The translations under genes and the position numbers were made by a program. From Profundicola chukchiensis (lineage in GTDB: Bacteria; Bacteroidota; Bacteroidia; Flavobacteriales; Weeksellaceae), in the NCBI RefSeq assembly GCF_029664245.1, contig NZ_JANAIE010000010.1:26846-90845 (forward strand): a stretch of DNA of 64,000 nt, in the 5' to 3' direction. This document shows, in pieces, positions 46,127 to 55,630 of the stretch. The notes under the pieces were generated by a model. That model worked only from the letters and a program-made list of their open reading frames with translations, ran no database searches and had not been told where the DNA came from. Each line of letters starts with the position of its first letter. Position 1 is the first letter of the stretch.

Positions 46127-47242
46127 ATGAAGTTTATCGTAGCGAGTTCGCATTTACAAAAGCATCTTCAAACCATAAGTGGTGTCATCAACAATCAGAA
46201 CACCATGCCTATTTTAGATAATTTTTTGTTTGAATTAGATCAACAGAACCTTAAGATTACTGGATCTGATTTAGAAACAACTGTTACTACTACGTTAACT
46301 GTTGACTCAGAAGACGTTGAAAGCATTTGTGTTCCAGCAAAAATGTTATTAGATACCTTAAAAACTTTTCCAGACCAACCACTTACCTTTTTAGATAAAG
46401 GAAATGGACAGTTAGAAATTGTTTCTGAACAAGGTAATTATGAGCTAGCTTATTTGTCTGCAGATGACTTCCCAGAAACACCAACTGTTGATGAGGCAAC
46501 TAAAACTATTATTAGCTCAGATATCTTAATCGAAGCTATTAACAAAAGTTTGTTCGCTACCGGAACTGACGAGCATAGACCTGTTATGACGGGTGTTTTC
46601 TTTCAGTGGGATAATGCGCAATGTAACTTCGTGGCAACCGATGCACACAGACTGGTTAAATATACCCGCTCTGATGTTGAAGCACAAGATGGTTCACACT
46701 TTATTATGCCTAAAAAGCCATTGAATTTAATCAAAAACATCTTCCCAATGGGCGAAGAAGTTGTGGTTGAATACAATGATATCAATACATCTTTCACAAC
46801 AGGAAACATTAGTCTTACTTGTAGATTAATCGATGGTAAATATCCTGCTTATGATGCTGTAATTCCTAAAGAAAACCCGAATGTATTAACGATTAACCGT
46901 AATATGTTCTTGAATTCTCTACGTCGTGTTGCGATTTTCGCAAATAAATCTACTCACCAAGTTAGACTTAAAATTACAGGAAATCAGTTGACAATCAGTG
47001 CAGAAGATATTGATTTCGCGAACAAAGCTGTTGAAAACTTAATGTGTGACTACAACGGTGATGATATGCAGATTGGCTTTAACGCTAAATTCTTATCAGA
47101 AATGTTGAACAACCTACAAAGTGAGGATATTACACTTTCTATGTCAGAATCTAATCGTGCCGGAATTATTCGTCCGCTTGATGGATTAGAGGAAGGCGAA
47201 GAAATCCTTATGTTGGTGATGCCACTTATGTTATCTGCATAA
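46127..47242 (+). CDS. dnaN: DNA polymerase III beta subunit (sliding clamp)
   Basis: The 371-residue processivity clamp, a homodimeric ring of three-domain monomers. It loads polymerase III and binds DinB, MutS and others. The three repeats are seen with ITGSDLETTV near residues 43-52, DEHRPVMTGVFFQW with VATDAHRLVKYTR near 146-175, and the C-terminal MLVMPLMLS, which ends the hydrophobic partner pocket. The gene has its own promoter. dnaA and recF are not adjacent, so it is not part of a classic origin cluster. Confidence 0.97.
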   Translation: MKFIVASSHLQKHLQTISGVINNQNTMPILDNFLFELDQQNLKITGSDLETTVTTTLTVDSEDVESICVPAKMLLDTLKTFPDQPLTFLDKGNGQLEIVSEQGNYELAYLSADDFPETPTVDEATKTIISSDILIEAINKSLFATGTDEHRPVMTGVFFQWDNAQCNFVATDAHRLVKYTRSDVEAQDGSHFIMPKKPLNLIKNIFPMGEEVVVEYNDINTSFTTGNISLTCRLIDGKYPAYDAVIPKENPNVLTINRNMFLNSLRRVAIFANKSTHQVRLKITGNQLTISAEDIDFANKAVENLMCDYNGDDMQIGFNAKFLSEMLNNLQSEDITLSMSESNRAGIIRPLDGLEEGEEILMLVMPLMLSA

Positions 47243-47277
47243 TTGAATTTTAAACTGAAACATTAATTAAAAAATAT

Positions 47278-47308
47278 CGCTGTTTTGAAGTTTCAAAACA
47301 GCGTTTCA
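47278..47308 (+). terminator. hairpin terminator after dnaN
   Basis: CGCTGTTTTGAA (47278-47289) pairs perfectly with TTCAAAACAGCG (47292-47303), followed by TTTC. It stands 35 bases after the dnaN stop. Confidence 0.75.
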
Positions 47309-47325
47309 TATTATAAAACTACCAG

Positions 47326-49758
47326 ATGAAGATTTCTTATAATTGGTTAAAAGATTTTATAAACACTGATTTATCAACCGACAAAGTTTCCGAGATTCTT
47401 ACCGATATTGGTTTAGAAGTAGAAGGAACAGAAGTAGTTGGAATTCAGGAAGAAGATTTAAAGAATTTTGTTGTTGGAGAAGTTATTTCATGCGAAAAAC
47501 ATCCCAATGCTGATAAATTAAAAGTTACCAAAGTTGACTTAGGTAACGGAAACGTAGAACAGATTGTTTGTGGAGCGCCAAATGTGGCACTTGGACAAAA
47601 AGTTCCTGTGGCAACTTCAGGTGCAATCATCAAAGATGGCAAAGGAGGCGAATTCGAAATTAAAAAGATGAAATTGAGAGGTGAATCTTCTAACGGAATG
47701 ATTTGCTCTAAAAAAGAATTACGTCTAAGCGAAGATCATGGAGGAATTTGGGAAATGGATTCAGATTTAGTTCCTGGAACTCCCCTAGCCGACATCATCG
47801 ACACGACTTCTGATACTGTTTTTGAGATTGGTTTAACACCGAATCGCGCAGATGCAATGAGCCATTTTGGTGTTGCGAGAGATTTATATGCTGCTTTGAA
47901 AAACAGAAAGTTATCAGCAGAAAAAATCAACAAAAACTTTAAAAAAGTTCCTACTTCGAAAGATGCGAATCCTATTAGCGTAGAGATTTTGGATACGAAA
48001 AACTGTCCAAGATATGCGGGGATATCGATGAAAAACGTAAAAGTTGCTGAATCTCCTAAATGGTTGCAAGATAGATTAAAAGCTATTGGTTTATCTCCAT
48101 TAAATAATGTGGTAGATATTACTAATTATATTCTTCATTCTTTAGGTCAACCCATGCATGCTTTTGATGCTGATAAAATTAAAGGTAACAAAATCATTGT
48201 TCAATCAGGTGTTTATAAGGATGCACAATTTTCTACTTTAGATAAAGTCGACAGAAAATTAGCCGGAACTGAACTTTTAATCTGTGACACTGAAAATCCA
48301 ATTGCTATTGGTGGTGTTATGGGTGGTTTAGATTCATCTGTAACAGCGGAAACGACCAACATTTTCTTAGAAAGTGCTTATTTTGACCCTGTTTCTGTTA
48401 GAAAAACTTCTAAAGCTCATCATATTAATAGTGATTCTTCCTTTAGATTTGAGAGAGGGATTGATCCTAATATCACCATCAAGGCATTAGAAATGGCGGT
48501 TGAGTTAATTTCTGAATTAGCAAACGCTGAAGTTATAGGAGAAGTTATCGACCACTATCCTACTCCAATCAAAAACCATAAAGCGATTTTAAATTATAGA
48601 AAAATCGATAGTTTAATTGGCGAAAGGTTACATAGAGAAACGATTAAGGAAATTCTGAATTCTTTAGAAATCGAGATTCTTACGGAAACCAATGATATCT
48701 TGGAATTAGAGATTCCGGCTTATCGTGTGGATGTTCAGAGAGAGGCTGATTTGATAGAAGAAATCATGCGTATCTATGGATTTAACAAAATCGGAAACCC
48801 AGAAAAGCTTTCTGTGGCTATTGTTCCAGGAAACGGATTCCCAGAGGATACCATTGAAAATACTATGGCCAATATGCTTGTAGATCAAGGTTTCTATGAA
48901 GCTATGAATCTTTCTATGCATAAAGATGATTACAACAAATGGCTTGATTTAGAAGACGAGAAATCAGTAGATATTATCAACTCTTTAAGCGCTGATCTTA
49001 CAGTAATGCGTAGAAGTTTGTTACCTGGTTTATTAGAAAATGTGGATTACAACATTAAGCGTAAAAAAGATCAAATCAAGTTATTCGAGCTTGGGAAATC
49101 TTATCAAAAAATCGACGGGGAATTCCATGAAGCTATAACTTTAGGAATTGTAATCGCTGGTAATTGGAATAAAGAAAGCTGGACTCAAAAACGTGAGAAA
49201 GTAAGTTTCTTACAAGTAAGCGGACTGATTAATCAAATCTTTAGACGCTTGAAAGTGACTGGCGTTCAATTAGAAGCAGCTCACACCTCTTACGAAGAAA
49301 ATGGAGTTGATTATTTAGTAGATGGACAAAAAATTGCACATTTAAGTAAAATTTCAAAGAAAGTTTTAAAGAAGTTCGATATAGATCAAGAAGTTCTTTA
49401 CGCAGAAATTTATGTTAAGGATGTAATTAAACTTGTACAGCAACAAGCTAAGTTGAAATATCGTTCAATTTCTAAATTCCCAATGGTAAGACGAGATTTA
49501 GCATTGCTACTGGACAAAGAAATTACTTATCAAGAAATCGAAAATTTAGTAAAGAAAACAGACGATAATTTAATTAAAAACGTTAATTTATTTGATGTTT
49601 ACGAAGGAGATAAACTTCCAGCGGGCAAGAAATCTTATGCTATTAGCATAAATTTACAAGACGAAAACAAAACAATGAACGATAAGCAAATTGATAAATT
49701 AATGAAAAAAGTTGTTAATTCGCTTAAACAAGAACTTAAAGCAGAACTTAGAACCTAG
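47326..49758 (+). CDS. pheT: phenylalanyl-tRNA synthetase beta subunit
   Basis: The large subunit of the alpha2-beta2 enzyme that charges tRNA-Phe, 810 residues. The order is the usual one: an N-terminal tRNA-binding (EMAP/OB) domain (about 40-150; KHPNADKLKVTKVDLGNG), the B3/B4 editing domain (about 215-380; NNVVDITNYILHSLGQPMHAFD), B5 (about 405-480), the catalytic-like module (about 490-680), and the FDX-ACB anticodon-binding domain (residues about 715-808; KFPMVRRDLALLLDKEI). pheS is not in the window. The META lipoprotein gene follows after four bases. Confidence 0.96.
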   Translation: MKISYNWLKDFINTDLSTDKVSEILTDIGLEVEGTEVVGIQEEDLKNFVVGEVISCEKHPNADKLKVTKVDLGNGNVEQIVCGAPNVALGQKVPVATSGAIIKDGKGGEFEIKKMKLRGESSNGMICSKKELRLSEDHGGIWEMDSDLVPGTPLADIIDTTSDTVFEIGLTPNRADAMSHFGVARDLYAALKNRKLSAEKINKNFKKVPTSKDANPISVEILDTKNCPRYAGISMKNVKVAESPKWLQDRLKAIGLSPLNNVVDITNYILHSLGQPMHAFDADKIKGNKIIVQSGVYKDAQFSTLDKVDRKLAGTELLICDTENPIAIGGVMGGLDSSVTAETTNIFLESAYFDPVSVRKTSKAHHINSDSSFRFERGIDPNITIKALEMAVELISELANAEVIGEVIDHYPTPIKNHKAILNYRKIDSLIGERLHRETIKEILNSLEIEILTETNDILELEIPAYRVDVQREADLIEEIMRIYGFNKIGNPEKLSVAIVPGNGFPEDTIENTMANMLVDQGFYEAMNLSMHKDDYNKWLDLEDEKSVDIINSLSADLTVMRRSLLPGLLENVDYNIKRKKDQIKLFELGKSYQKIDGEFHEAITLGIVIAGNWNKESWTQKREKVSFLQVSGLINQIFRRLKVTGVQLEAAHTSYEENGVDYLVDGQKIAHLSKISKKVLKKFDIDQEVLYAEIYVKDVIKLVQQQAKLKYRSISKFPMVRRDLALLLDKEITYQEIENLVKKTDDNLIKNVNLFDVYEGDKLPAGKKSYAISINLQDENKTMNDKQIDKLMKKVVNSLKQELKAELRT

Positions 49759-49762
49759 AATT

Positions 49763-50170
49763 ATGAAAGCACTACATTTATTATTAGCTAGCTTATTGTT
49801 ACTATTATTCTCTTGTGGAACGGTAAACAAAATTACAGCAGATGCAGGTCTTAAAAACCAATGGACATTACAGAACGATAATGCAGATCAAATTGGGATG
49901 AACGACGAGCCTATCAGCATTTCGTTTGGACTAGAAGAAGACAATAAAATTTCTGGCTTTGCAGGTTGTAACTACTATGGTGGTGATTACTATAAATCAG
50001 AAGATCAAATCACTTTTAGTGGTATTTATGCTACCAAGAGAGCTTGTCCTGATTTAGAGACAGAAACAGAATTTTTGCGACTTTTAGAAAGTGTAGATAG
50101 ATTCGAAATCAAAGGAAACAATTTATACTTATACAAAGGAAAATTGCTTTACTTACACTTTAAAAGGTAA
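49763..50170 (+). CDS. META domain lipoprotein (HslJ-like)
   Basis: A 135-residue lipoprotein from the ATG at 49763. The signal peptide ends in the lipobox LLLFSCG. The mature part shows the META fold: LKNQWTLQNDNADQ, ISISFGLEEDNKISGFAGCNYYGGDYY near residues 50-77, and ATKRACPDLETETEFLRLL near 93-111, whose two cysteines are typical. META/HslJ proteins are linked to motility and resistance to novobiocin in E. coli; the role here is unknown. A longer start at 49712 overlaps pheT and would put 17 residues before the signal peptide, so 49763 is preferred. Confidence 0.87.
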   Translation: MKALHLLLASLLLLLFSCGTVNKITADAGLKNQWTLQNDNADQIGMNDEPISISFGLEEDNKISGFAGCNYYGGDYYKSEDQITFSGIYATKRACPDLETETEFLRLLESVDRFEIKGNNLYLYKGKLLYLHFKR

Positions 50171-50196
50171 TTTTTAAAAATATATAACAAGATTAG

Positions 50197-50234
50197 AACC
50201 GTCGAAATAATTATTTCGGCGGTTTTGTTTTTAT
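50197..50234 (+). terminator. terminator after the META lipoprotein gene
   Basis: AACCGTCGAAATAA (50197-50210) and TTATTTCGGCGGTT (50211-50224) form an almost perfect inverted repeat, followed by TTGTTTTTA. Confidence 0.82.
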
Positions 50235-50250
50235 CCAATATAGAAAAGGT

Positions 50251-50258
50251 TATTTTTG
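50251..50258 (+). promoter_or_regulatory. -7 element of aspS
   Basis: TATTTTTG lies 20 bases before the aspS ATG. A TTTG at 50224-50227 is 23 bases upstream and may serve as -33; it overlaps the end of the preceding terminator. Confidence 0.55.
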
Positions 50259-50278
50259 CTATCCAAAATTCAGATTAA

Positions 50279-52036
50279 ATGTACAGAACACATACCAACG
50301 GTGAATTAAATATCAATAATGTAGGCGAAAACGTAACTTTAAGTGGTTGGGTTCAAACCATCCGCGACAAAGGTTTTATGATGTGGATCGATCTAAGGGA
50401 TCGCTACGGAATTACGCAATTGGTGGTAGACGAAGATAGAGCCAGCGAAGAATTATTTGCAGAAGCAAGAAAACTTGGTCGCGAGTATGTGGTACGTGTT
50501 AAGGGAGAAGTAATCGAAAGAGTTTCTAAGAACCCTAATATTCCAACAGGAGAAATTGAAATCTTAATCAAAGAAATTGAAATCTTAAACGAGGCTAAAT
50601 TACCTCCATTCACTATTGAAAATGAAACCGATGGTGGCGAAGAATTACGTATGCAATATCGCTATTTAGACATTCGTAGAAACCCGGTTAAAAATAAATT
50701 AATCTTTCGTTCTAAAGTAGCTCAAGAAGTAAGAAGCTATTTGGCTAATGATGGTTTTATTGAAGTTGAAACGCCTGTTTTAATTAAATCTACGCCAGAA
50801 GGTGCTAGAGATTTCGTTGTTCCATCCAGAATGAATCCAGGTCAGTTTTATGCCCTACCTCAATCACCTCAAACTTTCAAGCAATTATTGATGGTGGGCG
50901 GTTTAGATAAATACTATCAAATCGTAAAATGCTTTAGAGATGAGGATTTAAGAGCTGATAGACAACCAGAATTCACACAAATAGACTGTGAAATGGCGTT
51001 TGTTGAGCAAGAAGATATCTTAAATATTTTCGAAGGTTTGACTAGACATCTTTTAAAAGAAGTGAAAGGTGTAGAAATCGATAAATTCCCAAGAATGACG
51101 TATGCAGATGCTATGCGTCGCTATGGTAACGACAAACCAGATATTCGTTTTGGGATGGAATTCGCTGAGTTAAACGACTTAGCTAAAGGTAAAGGCTTCA
51201 ATGTATTCGATGCACAAGAACTTATCGTTGGTATTGCAGCTCCAGGTTGCGCTAGTTACACAAGAAAACAAGTAGATGCTTTAATCGATTGGGTAAAACG
51301 TCCACAAATTGGTGCAAATGGATTGGTTTGGGCTAGATATAACGAAGACGGAACTTTTAAATCGTCGGTAGATAAATTCTACTCTGAAGAAGATTTAAAA
51401 GCTTGGGCAGAGAAAATGGATGCTAAACCAGGTGATTTAATGTTATTGATGGCCGGTGACGCTAACAGTACGCGCAAGCAATTGAGTGAATTACGCATGG
51501 AAATGGCAAAACGTCTTGATTTAAGAAATCCAGAAGAGTTTGCTCCACTTTGGGTTGTAGATTTTCCTCTATTGGAATGGGACGAAGAAACCAACAGATG
51601 GCATGCAATGCACCATCCATTCACCTCTCCGAAACCTGAAGATATTGCTTTGTTAGAAAGTAATCCAGGAGAAGTTAGAGCTAATGCTTATGATTTAGTT
51701 CTAAACGGTAACGAAATCGGTGGTGGTTCGATCAGAATCTTCAACAAAGACGTACAATCTCGTATGTTTGATTTATTAGGTTTCACTAAAGAAGAAGCTC
51801 AAAAACAGTTTGGATTCTTAATGAATGCTTTCGAATATGGAGCTCCTCCACATGGTGGTATCGCCTTCGGATTTGACCGTTTAGTTTCAATTTTAGATGG
51901 TTCTGAAACAATTCGTGATTATATCGCATTCCCGAAAAACAACGCAGGACGTGATGTTATGATTAATACACCAGCAAGTATTGACGCTTCTCAATTAGAA
52001 GAATTACATATCGATGTTAAGGACATAAAATCTTAA
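50279..52036 (+). CDS. aspS: aspartyl-tRNA synthetase (bacterial type)
   Basis: A class II synthetase that charges tRNA-Asp, 585 residues as expected for the bacterial type with a GAD insertion. The N-terminal OB fold binds the anticodon ([20 protein letters not shown] near residues 23-42). Motif 2 is [21 protein letters not shown] near 218-238, and motif 3 is GIAFGFDRL near 527-535. The GAD domain is inserted at about 300-420. It is preceded by its own -7 element and followed by a strong terminator. Confidence 0.97.
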   Translation: MYRTHTNGELNINNVGENVTLSGWVQTIRDKGFMMWIDLRDRYGITQLVVDEDRASEELFAEARKLGREYVVRVKGEVIERVSKNPNIPTGEIEILIKEIEILNEAKLPPFTIENETDGGEELRMQYRYLDIRRNPVKNKLIFRSKVAQEVRSYLANDGFIEVETPVLIKSTPEGARDFVVPSRMNPGQFYALPQSPQTFKQLLMVGGLDKYYQIVKCFRDEDLRADRQPEFTQIDCEMAFVEQEDILNIFEGLTRHLLKEVKGVEIDKFPRMTYADAMRRYGNDKPDIRFGMEFAELNDLAKGKGFNVFDAQELIVGIAAPGCASYTRKQVDALIDWVKRPQIGANGLVWARYNEDGTFKSSVDKFYSEEDLKAWAEKMDAKPGDLMLLMAGDANSTRKQLSELRMEMAKRLDLRNPEEFAPLWVVDFPLLEWDEETNRWHAMHHPFTSPKPEDIALLESNPGEVRANAYDLVLNGNEIGGGSIRIFNKDVQSRMFDLLGFTKEEAQKQFGFLMNAFEYGAPPHGGIAFGFDRLVSILDGSETIRDYIAFPKNNAGRDVMINTPASIDASQLEELHIDVKDIKS

Positions 52037-52055
52037 GATCATAAATAATACACTT

Positions 52056-52102
52056 AAAAGGAGTGCTTGTTTTTAATTTAAGAATAAGCACTCCTTTTTT
52101 AT
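52056..52102 (+). terminator. terminator after aspS
   Basis: AAAAGGAGTGCTT (52056-52068) pairs perfectly with AAGCACTCCTTTT (52086-52098), with a T run. Confidence 0.9.
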
Positions 52103-52204
52103 ATTTAAAACTTAACTCTAAGTTATTATTTAAGTAAGTTATTTATAGTTTCTTAACACTAAATTTAATTTTTAAAAGATATTCTAATTAAAATTCACTA
52201 AGTT

Positions 52205-53725
52205 GTGCTCATATATAAGGCTTTGAAGTTTGTACTCTTTTTATGTTTTCTTTTCATTTCGGTGCTATTCCAAGCACAAGAGAATTGTACAAACGCAATT
52301 GATGATGATGGGGATGGCTTTATTGATTTAAATGATTCAGATTGTGAATGCGTTGAAAATGAAAACCTAATTCCTAATGGGGATTTTGAGCAATATGAAG
52401 AACTACCTTCCGGTCCAGAACAAATTCATTTAGCCACAAATTGGATCAACCCTACCAATTCATATGATATTCATTTCGCAAGAGCGAGTTATCATCATTG
52501 GGATGCTTTTACTCAAATTCCTGCTTATCCCTATCCTTCGGGAAAAGGCGTGGTATCTACGCAAAGTAAGCTTACTAGTTTAGCTAATGGCGGTGACCAA
52601 ACATATGTAGATTTTTATAAGGATTTCTTTGGAATTAACTTAGATCAAGCACTTACGCCAGGCAATACTTATATTTTTTCTTTTTTCATTTATAGACTTA
52701 ATCAAAATGATAATGTTGATTGGCCGCAACTTGATATCGGACTGTATGGTAAAAATGGAAACCTGAGGAACTTCGATTTAGATTATGCAAGATATCCTGA
52801 TTTTCACGAGGATTGGAGCGAATTAACTCGTGTGCCATTTTATCCCAAACATGAATGGCAAAAGTTAAGCATGGAATTTACTGTTGAAGAAGATATAACA
52901 GCAATCATCATCGGATTGGCTTCTGGCATACCTTACACTTATTATGAAACCTTTGGAACAAAAATCTTAGCTTATGATAATGTGAGCATTCAAAAAAAGA
53001 GTGAAGATTTTATATTAGAAGCTTCTGGAGCTGCTTGTTCAGAAAATCTAAGATTATCGGCGGTGAGTTTAGGAGATTTTATTCCAACATCCTATCAATG
53101 GTATCAAGATGGTGTAGCCATGGTGGGACAAACCCAAGCTAGTTTGAATATTACAGATGATATGCCCGAGGCATACTACTCAGTACGCGCAATGTCTTCA
53201 ACAGGATGTAGAAATAGTCAAGCTTTTCCTTATATCCTTTCTGATATTGAGTTTAAATACAAAATGGAAGTAAATGATCAAGCAGGTAGTGTTAGATTAT
53301 ATGATATTTGGAATCAAAGTGACTACACCTACTCTATCGATAATATAAATTATCAAGCTCAACCCGTGTTTAATAATGTGGACGTTGGAGAAGGTGTTAT
53401 TTATGTAAAGAACCATTTAAACTGTATTGTTAAGGAGGTCCCTTATGCTATTTTTAAGATTTACAATGTGATTACACCCAATAATGATGGCATGAATGAC
53501 ACTTGGTATATTGGAGGTTTACAACATTATCCTGATACTAAAGTCAGTATTTATGATCAATTAGGCGTACAAAGGTACACACACACCATTCCTGAAAATT
53601 CTTCTGAATTTGCATGGGATGGAACGAATAAAGGTAGACCTTTAGCTTCGGGTGAATATTGGTATTTAATAGAAGTAAACGATGGCAGAACTATCAGAGG
53701 CTCGCTTACGATTAAAAGAAATTAA
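52205..53725 (+). CDS. secreted protein with T9SS type B sorting domain
   Basis: A 506-residue exported protein. The start is GTG at 52205, the only start codon that precedes the signal peptide (LIYKALKFVLFLCFLFISVLF, residues 2-22); no ATG is available. After CTNAIDDDGDGFIDLNDSDC, a calcium-binding-like metal loop of the T3-repeat kind, comes a beta-sandwich with lectin-like features (ENLIPNGDFEQYEELP near residues 52-67), then an Ig-like repeat. The last 90 residues (YNVITPNNDGMNDTWYIGG near 420-438, then DGTNKGRPLASGEYWYLIEV) are the type B sorting domain of gliding-associated surface proteins. Its target is unknown. Confidence 0.88.
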   Translation: MLIYKALKFVLFLCFLFISVLFQAQENCTNAIDDDGDGFIDLNDSDCECVENENLIPNGDFEQYEELPSGPEQIHLATNWINPTNSYDIHFARASYHHWDAFTQIPAYPYPSGKGVVSTQSKLTSLANGGDQTYVDFYKDFFGINLDQALTPGNTYIFSFFIYRLNQNDNVDWPQLDIGLYGKNGNLRNFDLDYARYPDFHEDWSELTRVPFYPKHEWQKLSMEFTVEEDITAIIIGLASGIPYTYYETFGTKILAYDNVSIQKKSEDFILEASGAACSENLRLSAVSLGDFIPTSYQWYQDGVAMVGQTQASLNITDDMPEAYYSVRAMSSTGCRNSQAFPYILSDIEFKYKMEVNDQAGSVRLYDIWNQSDYTYSIDNINYQAQPVFNNVDVGEGVIYVKNHLNCIVKEVPYAIFKIYNVITPNNDGMNDTWYIGGLQHYPDTKVSIYDQLGVQRYTHTIPENSSEFAWDGTNKGRPLASGEYWYLIEVNDGRTIRGSLTIKRN

Positions 53726-54201
53726 TGTAAATATCGGATAGCTTTAACAAATCTTGGCTTCCAATATGTGTTCTCTAAAGAACTTACCATCACACCTTTG
53801 GAAGTTGAAGCGTGGATAAAAAAGATTTCTCCATTTTTAATATGATCTACAATTCCTACATGGGAAATTTTACTTCCAGAAGTATTAAAAAACAATAGAT
53901 CACCAGGTTGCACATTTCTTAATTTCACTTTCATTCCATGCTTTGCCTGATCACGCGTAATTCGCGGCAAATCAATATTTACTTTCTTATAAGATTGTAA
54001 AACTAAACCAGAGCAATCCATTCCTCTTTTGGTTACACCTCCATATTTATAAGGCGTTCCCATATACGAATGTGCCTCCTGTAAAACGGTTTTGGCTCTA
54101 CCGGTGACCGAATTATCCACTTTGGATTTTTTACCCACTGTACCACAAGAAGCCAAGAAAATTAAAACAAAAACTAAATAAGAAGTAAATTTTATCTGCA
54201 T
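53722..54201 (-). CDS. NlpC/P60 family lipoprotein peptidase
   Basis: A 159-residue lipoprotein that should cut peptide cross-bridges in peptidoglycan. The lipobox is LIFLASCG with Cys19. Residues 42-158 are the NlpC/P60 domain with the catalytic Cys63 in GMDCSGLVLQ, His114 in SKISHVGIVDH and His130 in IFFIHASTS. The YKYGG opening and the QPGDLLFF segment are conserved. It is convergent with the surface-protein gene; the stop codons overlap (53722-53725). The enzyme is small and lacks SH3 domains. Confidence 0.92.
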   Translation of the reverse strand: MQIKFTSYLVFVLIFLASCGTVGKKSKVDNSVTGRAKTVLQEAHSYMGTPYKYGGVTKRGMDCSGLVLQSYKKVNIDLPRITRDQAKHGMKVKLRNVQPGDLLFFNTSGSKISHVGIVDHIKNGEIFFIHASTSKGVMVSSLENTYWKPRFVKAIRYLH

Positions 54202-54294
54202 AAAGGCAAATTTAATTCAAATAAACCATCAAAGCAATCTTAGTGTGGATATTAGAAAAATATCGTAACTTTAATAATATTAAAAATCAATATA

Positions 54295-54741
54295 ATGAAA
54301 ACTATCCTCGTTCCTGTCGATTTATCTCCCTTTTCCCATGAAATAGCCATGGAAGCTGTTAAGGTGGCGAAAATATCTGGTGGCAAACTCATTTTACTAC
54401 ATGTTGTGAGTTTAGACATTGGCTTTATTATTGGCGATGTTGGCTTTCAATATTTGCCTGAACTAGAAAAAACAGCTTTGGAAGAAGATGCCAAAGAACT
54501 AACCAAGCTACAAGAGATTGTTGCGGCCGAAGGAGTTGAAGTGGAATCTATGGTGAAGCAAGGAATTCCAGTGGATACTATTTTAGAACAGGCTGACGAA
54601 GTTAATGCAGATGCTATGGTGATTGGCTCAAAAGGTCATGGAACACTTTATGAAGCCTTTGTTGGTAGTGTTTGTAGAGATGTGATTAAGGATGCTAAAA
54701 TTCCAATCGTGGTGATTCCTAATCAGAAAAAGAAGAAATAA
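54295..54741 (+). CDS. universal stress protein (UspA family)
   Basis: A 148-residue single-domain cytosolic protein with the UspA fold: TILVPVDLSPFSHEIAMEAV near residues 3-22 and the ATP-binding GSKGHGTLYEAFVGSVCRDV near 118-137 (GxxG-x9-GS pattern). KIPIVVIPN is the last strand. The ATP-binding loop is intact. Members respond to stress or growth arrest, but the trigger here is unknown. It is monocistronic, with a strong terminator downstream. The upstream TAACTTTA is a weak -7. Confidence 0.9.
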   Translation: MKTILVPVDLSPFSHEIAMEAVKVAKISGGKLILLHVVSLDIGFIIGDVGFQYLPELEKTALEEDAKELTKLQEIVAAEGVEVESMVKQGIPVDTILEQADEVNADAMVIGSKGHGTLYEAFVGSVCRDVIKDAKIPIVVIPNQKKKK

Positions 54742-54761
54742 TTTAAGTTTTATTCAATAGA

Positions 54762-54800
54762 AAAACTCCTTTGATGTTAAAGTCAAAGGAGTTTTTTTTG
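54762..54800. terminator. bidirectional terminator between the universal stress protein and PNP genes
   Basis: AAAACTCCTTTGA (54762-54774) pairs with TCAAAGGAGTTTT (54783-54795); T and A runs lie on both sides. Confidence 0.9.
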
Positions 54801-54817
54801 TTATAAGTTTTAAAGAA

Positions 54818-55630
54818 TTAAGCTCTTACCAAACCTTTTACTAATTTCACCACATGTGGCATCGCAACATTAGCTGCATTCAATACTTCCTCATGCGAAA
54901 CAGGATAAGCAATATCAGGCCCTCCTAAATCAGTAATAACAGATAAAGCAGCAATACGCATTCCTTGGTGTCTAGCTACAATCACTTCTGGCACTGTACT
55001 CATTCCTACAGCATCAGCACCTAGAATGCGAATCATTCCATATTCAGATGGAGTTTCAAAAGTAGGCCCTTGTAATCCAAGATAAACACCTTTATGAATT
55101 TTGATATCTTCTTGAGCTGCTACATCTTCAAAAGTTTTAATGTAGTCTCTATCATACACCTTAGACATATCTGGGAATCTAGGCCCAAACTTATCTAAAT
55201 TAGGTCCGTGCAATGGATGCTCTGGGAACATATTAATATGATCTGTAATCACCATAATATCACCCACTTTAAAGTCCGGATTTACACCACCCGATGCATT
55301 CGAAACAATTAAATTTTTAATCCCTAATAAATGATATAATCTGAATGGAAATGTAACTTCCTTCATAGTATATCCTTCATAATAATGGAATCTTCCAGCC
55401 ATCAAAAGAACCAATTTTCCTTCTAATCTTCCGTAGATTAATTCTCCGCTATGGCCTTTAACCGTAGTTTGTGGGAAATCTGGAATATCTTGATAAGGTA
55501 TCTTGGTGATAGCATCTATTTCATCTTTAAGTTTCGCTAAACCTGACCCTAAAACAATCGCAAATTCAGGAGTACCCTCCGTAAATTTTGCTTTTAGGTA
55601 ATCAGTTGCCGCTTCGAAAACTTTGTACAT
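54818..55630 (-). CDS. purine nucleoside phosphorylase
   Basis: A trimeric-type PNP, 270 residues, for phosphorolysis of guanosine, inosine and their deoxy forms in salvage. Phosphate and base-binding segments are VLGSGLAKLKDEID near residues 26-39, VKGHSGELIYGRLEGK near 57-72, MAGRFHYYEGYTMKEV near 77-92 and SNASGGVNPDFKVGDIM near 111-127. MSTVPEVIVARHQGMR near 212-227 is the family signature, and DAVGMSTVPE and SHEEVL are intact. The start overlaps the lpxK end by 29 bases on the same strand, so the two form an operon. Confidence 0.93.
   Translation of the reverse strand: MYKVFEAATDYLKAKFTEGTPEFAIVLGSGLAKLKDEIDAITKIPYQDIPDFPQTTVKGHSGELIYGRLEGKLVLLMAGRFHYYEGYTMKEVTFPFRLYHLLGIKNLIVSNASGGVNPDFKVGDIMVITDHINMFPEHPLHGPNLDKFGPRFPDMSKVYDRDYIKTFEDVAAQEDIKIHKGVYLGLQGPTFETPSEYGMIRILGADAVGMSTVPEVIVARHQGMRIAALSVITDLGGPDIAYPVSHEEVLNAANVAMPHVVKLVKGLVRA

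Noticed and set aside
46000..47242. Possible replication origin near dnaN
   Set aside because: There is no dnaA, recF or gyrB beside it and no cluster of DnaA boxes; dnaN is often apart from the origin in Bacteroidota.
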